Origin: Calliopsis andreniformis
Taxonomy: Eukaryota; Arthropoda; Insecta; Hymenoptera; Andrenidae
DNA length: 64,000 bases
Direction of reading: 5' to 3'
Assembly: GCF_051401765.1 (NCBI RefSeq)
Contig: NC_135066.1
Span: forward strand, 19,261,001-19,325,000
Shown here: positions 63,901-64,000 of the stretch, piece after piece
Position numbering within the stretch: the stretch's first letter is position 1
Layout of the letters: the number at the start of each line of letters is the position of its first letter
Notes under the pieces: generated by a model
What the model saw: only the letters and a program-made list of their open reading frames with translations
Database searches by the model: none
Told to the model about the DNA's origin: nothing
Translations under genes and position numbers: made by a program

Positions 63901-64000
63901 AGTCGAAGATAATTTCTCCACCACAACAAGTTGCGGAAATAATAAGTCGTTTACAAGAAATTGAAGGTCAAAAAACAGACGGAGTTACTGCCATAAAACA
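48933..64000 (+). CDS. Gene E: tetraspan protein with long Cys-, Gln- and Lys-rich tail (5' and 3' incomplete)
   Basis: Nine consecutive exons agree in phase: 48933-49036, 50273-50443, 55979-56139, 56207-56303, 58860-59069, 60557-60729, 61167-61306, 61599-61734 and 63581 to the window end (about 537 residues so far). The first is cytosolic (KDNWALAPDDKQESKKG). The second holds helices 1-2 (LVVLLIFVFVIYTIAL, VTWILLIVLSGVYVFVLAVD), the third helices 3-4 (LFTLLGALLFGITVAILVSV, LTMLILCCLMCIFFLLEIAM). Then follow a basic Cys cluster (KYRCCKECCS, FCHPLCSE), a Ser/Thr/Arg segment, a paired-Cys segment (KCELCNRQ, CAPCPA, SCCPGCV), a Gln-rich patch (PQQSQQQQTQRQDQQEQ) and a Lys/Glu-rich last exon (IMKKKETEV, KPLEVPVEKKIDP). 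The exon at 61167 could instead read through to TGA at 61339-61341, but the GTGAGA donor at 61307 matches the next exon's phase exactly. Helices 1-4 place it with genes A-D; the tail is unassigned. The starting exon was not found. Confidence 0.7.
50940..51770. other. Gene E intron 3 segment with short repeats
   Basis: Holds three copies of gttgtgacgaa (about 51293-51330) and a near-palindrome tgcccaagtgtgacgtcaca... at 51421-51447 with the core tgacgtca. No gene seen. Confidence 0.5.
51770..52130. repeat. AGACGTCT-rich repeat element
   Basis: About 350 bp made of many imperfect copies of the palindromic unit (aagacgtct, acgtcttaaagacgt, cggacgtctcagagacgtct) spaced roughly every 15-30 bases on both strands. 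It lies in gene E intron between 50443 and 55979. Confidence 0.75.
52795..53270. repeat. Interspersed TIR repeat, copy 2 (inverted relative to copy 1)
   Basis: Matches 1330-1675 in opposite orientation over about 330 bp and is itself internally inverted (aatgcagcgcaatcagcccg against the complement of ttgattgtgctgcgtt). The two minus frames 52792-53022 and 53019-53207 are translations of this repeat. Confidence 0.65.
55013..55723 (-). mobile_element. Decayed mariner-like element
   Basis: TIRs of about 110 bp: left tacgagagtcggctgaaaag onward, right ending gcttttcagccaatctcgta. TA dinucleotides are at both ends. Inside, on the minus strand near 55135-55230, a short piece ending NGDHVVK-stop resembles the C-terminus of mariner transposases; a frameshift precedes it and most of the transposase is missing. 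The plus frame 55285-55539 within shows no domain. Confidence 0.65.
56860..57085. repeat. AT-rich aaatttgaaa-type tract
   Basis: Quasi-periodic variants of aaatttgaaa/aaatttagaa fill about 220 bp, like those at 3175-3345 and 60165-60300. Confidence 0.55.
57257..57900. repeat. Two LTR-like sequences in inverted orientation with a poly(A) tract between
   Basis: The left copy (57257-57556) and the reverse complement of the right copy (about 57590-57895) are nearly identical over about 300 bp. The left copy contains a TATA-like tataaag (57431), an AATAAA (57533-57538) and ends in about 20 A's; the right copy lacks the A-run and instead continues into acttcgtgtgtaaca on its own strand. This looks like an LTR read through U3 and R to a poly(A) site, next to an inverted fuller copy. 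It lies in gene E's intron between 56303 and 58860 and could form a 300-bp hairpin in the transcript. The minus frame 57165-57383 is within it. Confidence 0.7.
58489..58663. repeat. Small TIR element (about 175 bp)
   Basis: Left tacagtacagcaaatctagc and the reverse complement of the right end (tacagtacatgtagcaaatc) form imperfect TIRs of about 35 bp. It sits about 200 bp before the gene E exon at 58860. Confidence 0.65.
59365..60165. repeat. AACCGTT-rich inverted-repeat element
   Basis: Left arm (about 59530-59680: atcggtcccaaaacagttat, atgtcaggggttacg) pairs with right arm (about 59985-60165: cgtaactcctgacat, ataactgttttggaaccgat). From 59365 to 59530 many short copies of ggttctagaaccg-like units precede it. 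The overlapping frames at 59696-59966 lie in its core and show no domain. Confidence 0.65.
61735..63580 (+). other. Gene E intron before the last visible exon
   Basis: A 1.85-kb AT-rich intron between GTAAGT and TTTCCGTTAG. No gene, TIR element or long frame was seen in it. Confidence 0.5.

Noticed and set aside
1..64000. tRNA, rRNA and snRNA genes
   Set aside because: Looked for cloverleaf and conserved box patterns by eye; none was convincing. A covariance-model scan would be needed to exclude them.

Overview
The window reads as AT-rich insect nuclear DNA. Small coding exons with GT/AG splice sites sit in long introns, and most of the remaining sequence is made of terminal-inverted-repeat (TIR) elements, a Copia retrotransposon and decayed mariner- and hAT-like transposases. 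A hymenopteran such as an ant or bee is my best guess, from the AT-richness and the repeat types; no marker gene fixes the species.

The coding backbone is a plus-strand tandem array of five small four-helix membrane-protein genes, assembled by hand from exons whose reading phases all agree. Gene A (3' end only, 122-2626) looks like snakeskin (Ssk), a smooth septate junction protein. Gene B (3594-8538, 128 aa), gene C (9268-17724, 149 aa) and gene D (35621-45855, 168 aa) are complete short tetraspan proteins. Gene E (from 48933 past the window end) begins as the same kind of tetraspan but carries a long cytosolic tail with Cys pairs, a Gln-rich patch and a Lys/Glu-rich stretch. In B, C, D and E the exon encoding helices 1 and 2 lies between two phase-0 introns, which argues for descent by tandem duplication.

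The spaces are filled with repeats. Intron 3 of gene C contains a near-perfect 345-bp palindrome and a degenerate Copia element (LTRs 12729-13015 and 16485-~16741). The 17.9 kb between C and D holds a 3.9-kb TIR element enclosing a decayed hAT-like transposase, several foldback elements and a 27-G tract. Introns of D and E hold MITE-like elements, a mariner remnant, and two LTR-like sequences in inverted orientation, one ending in a poly(A) tract. No rRNA, tRNA, CRISPR or bacterial operon structure was seen.

All exon models rest on splice-site and phase consistency in the sequence alone. Family names come from remembered resemblance, not from a search.
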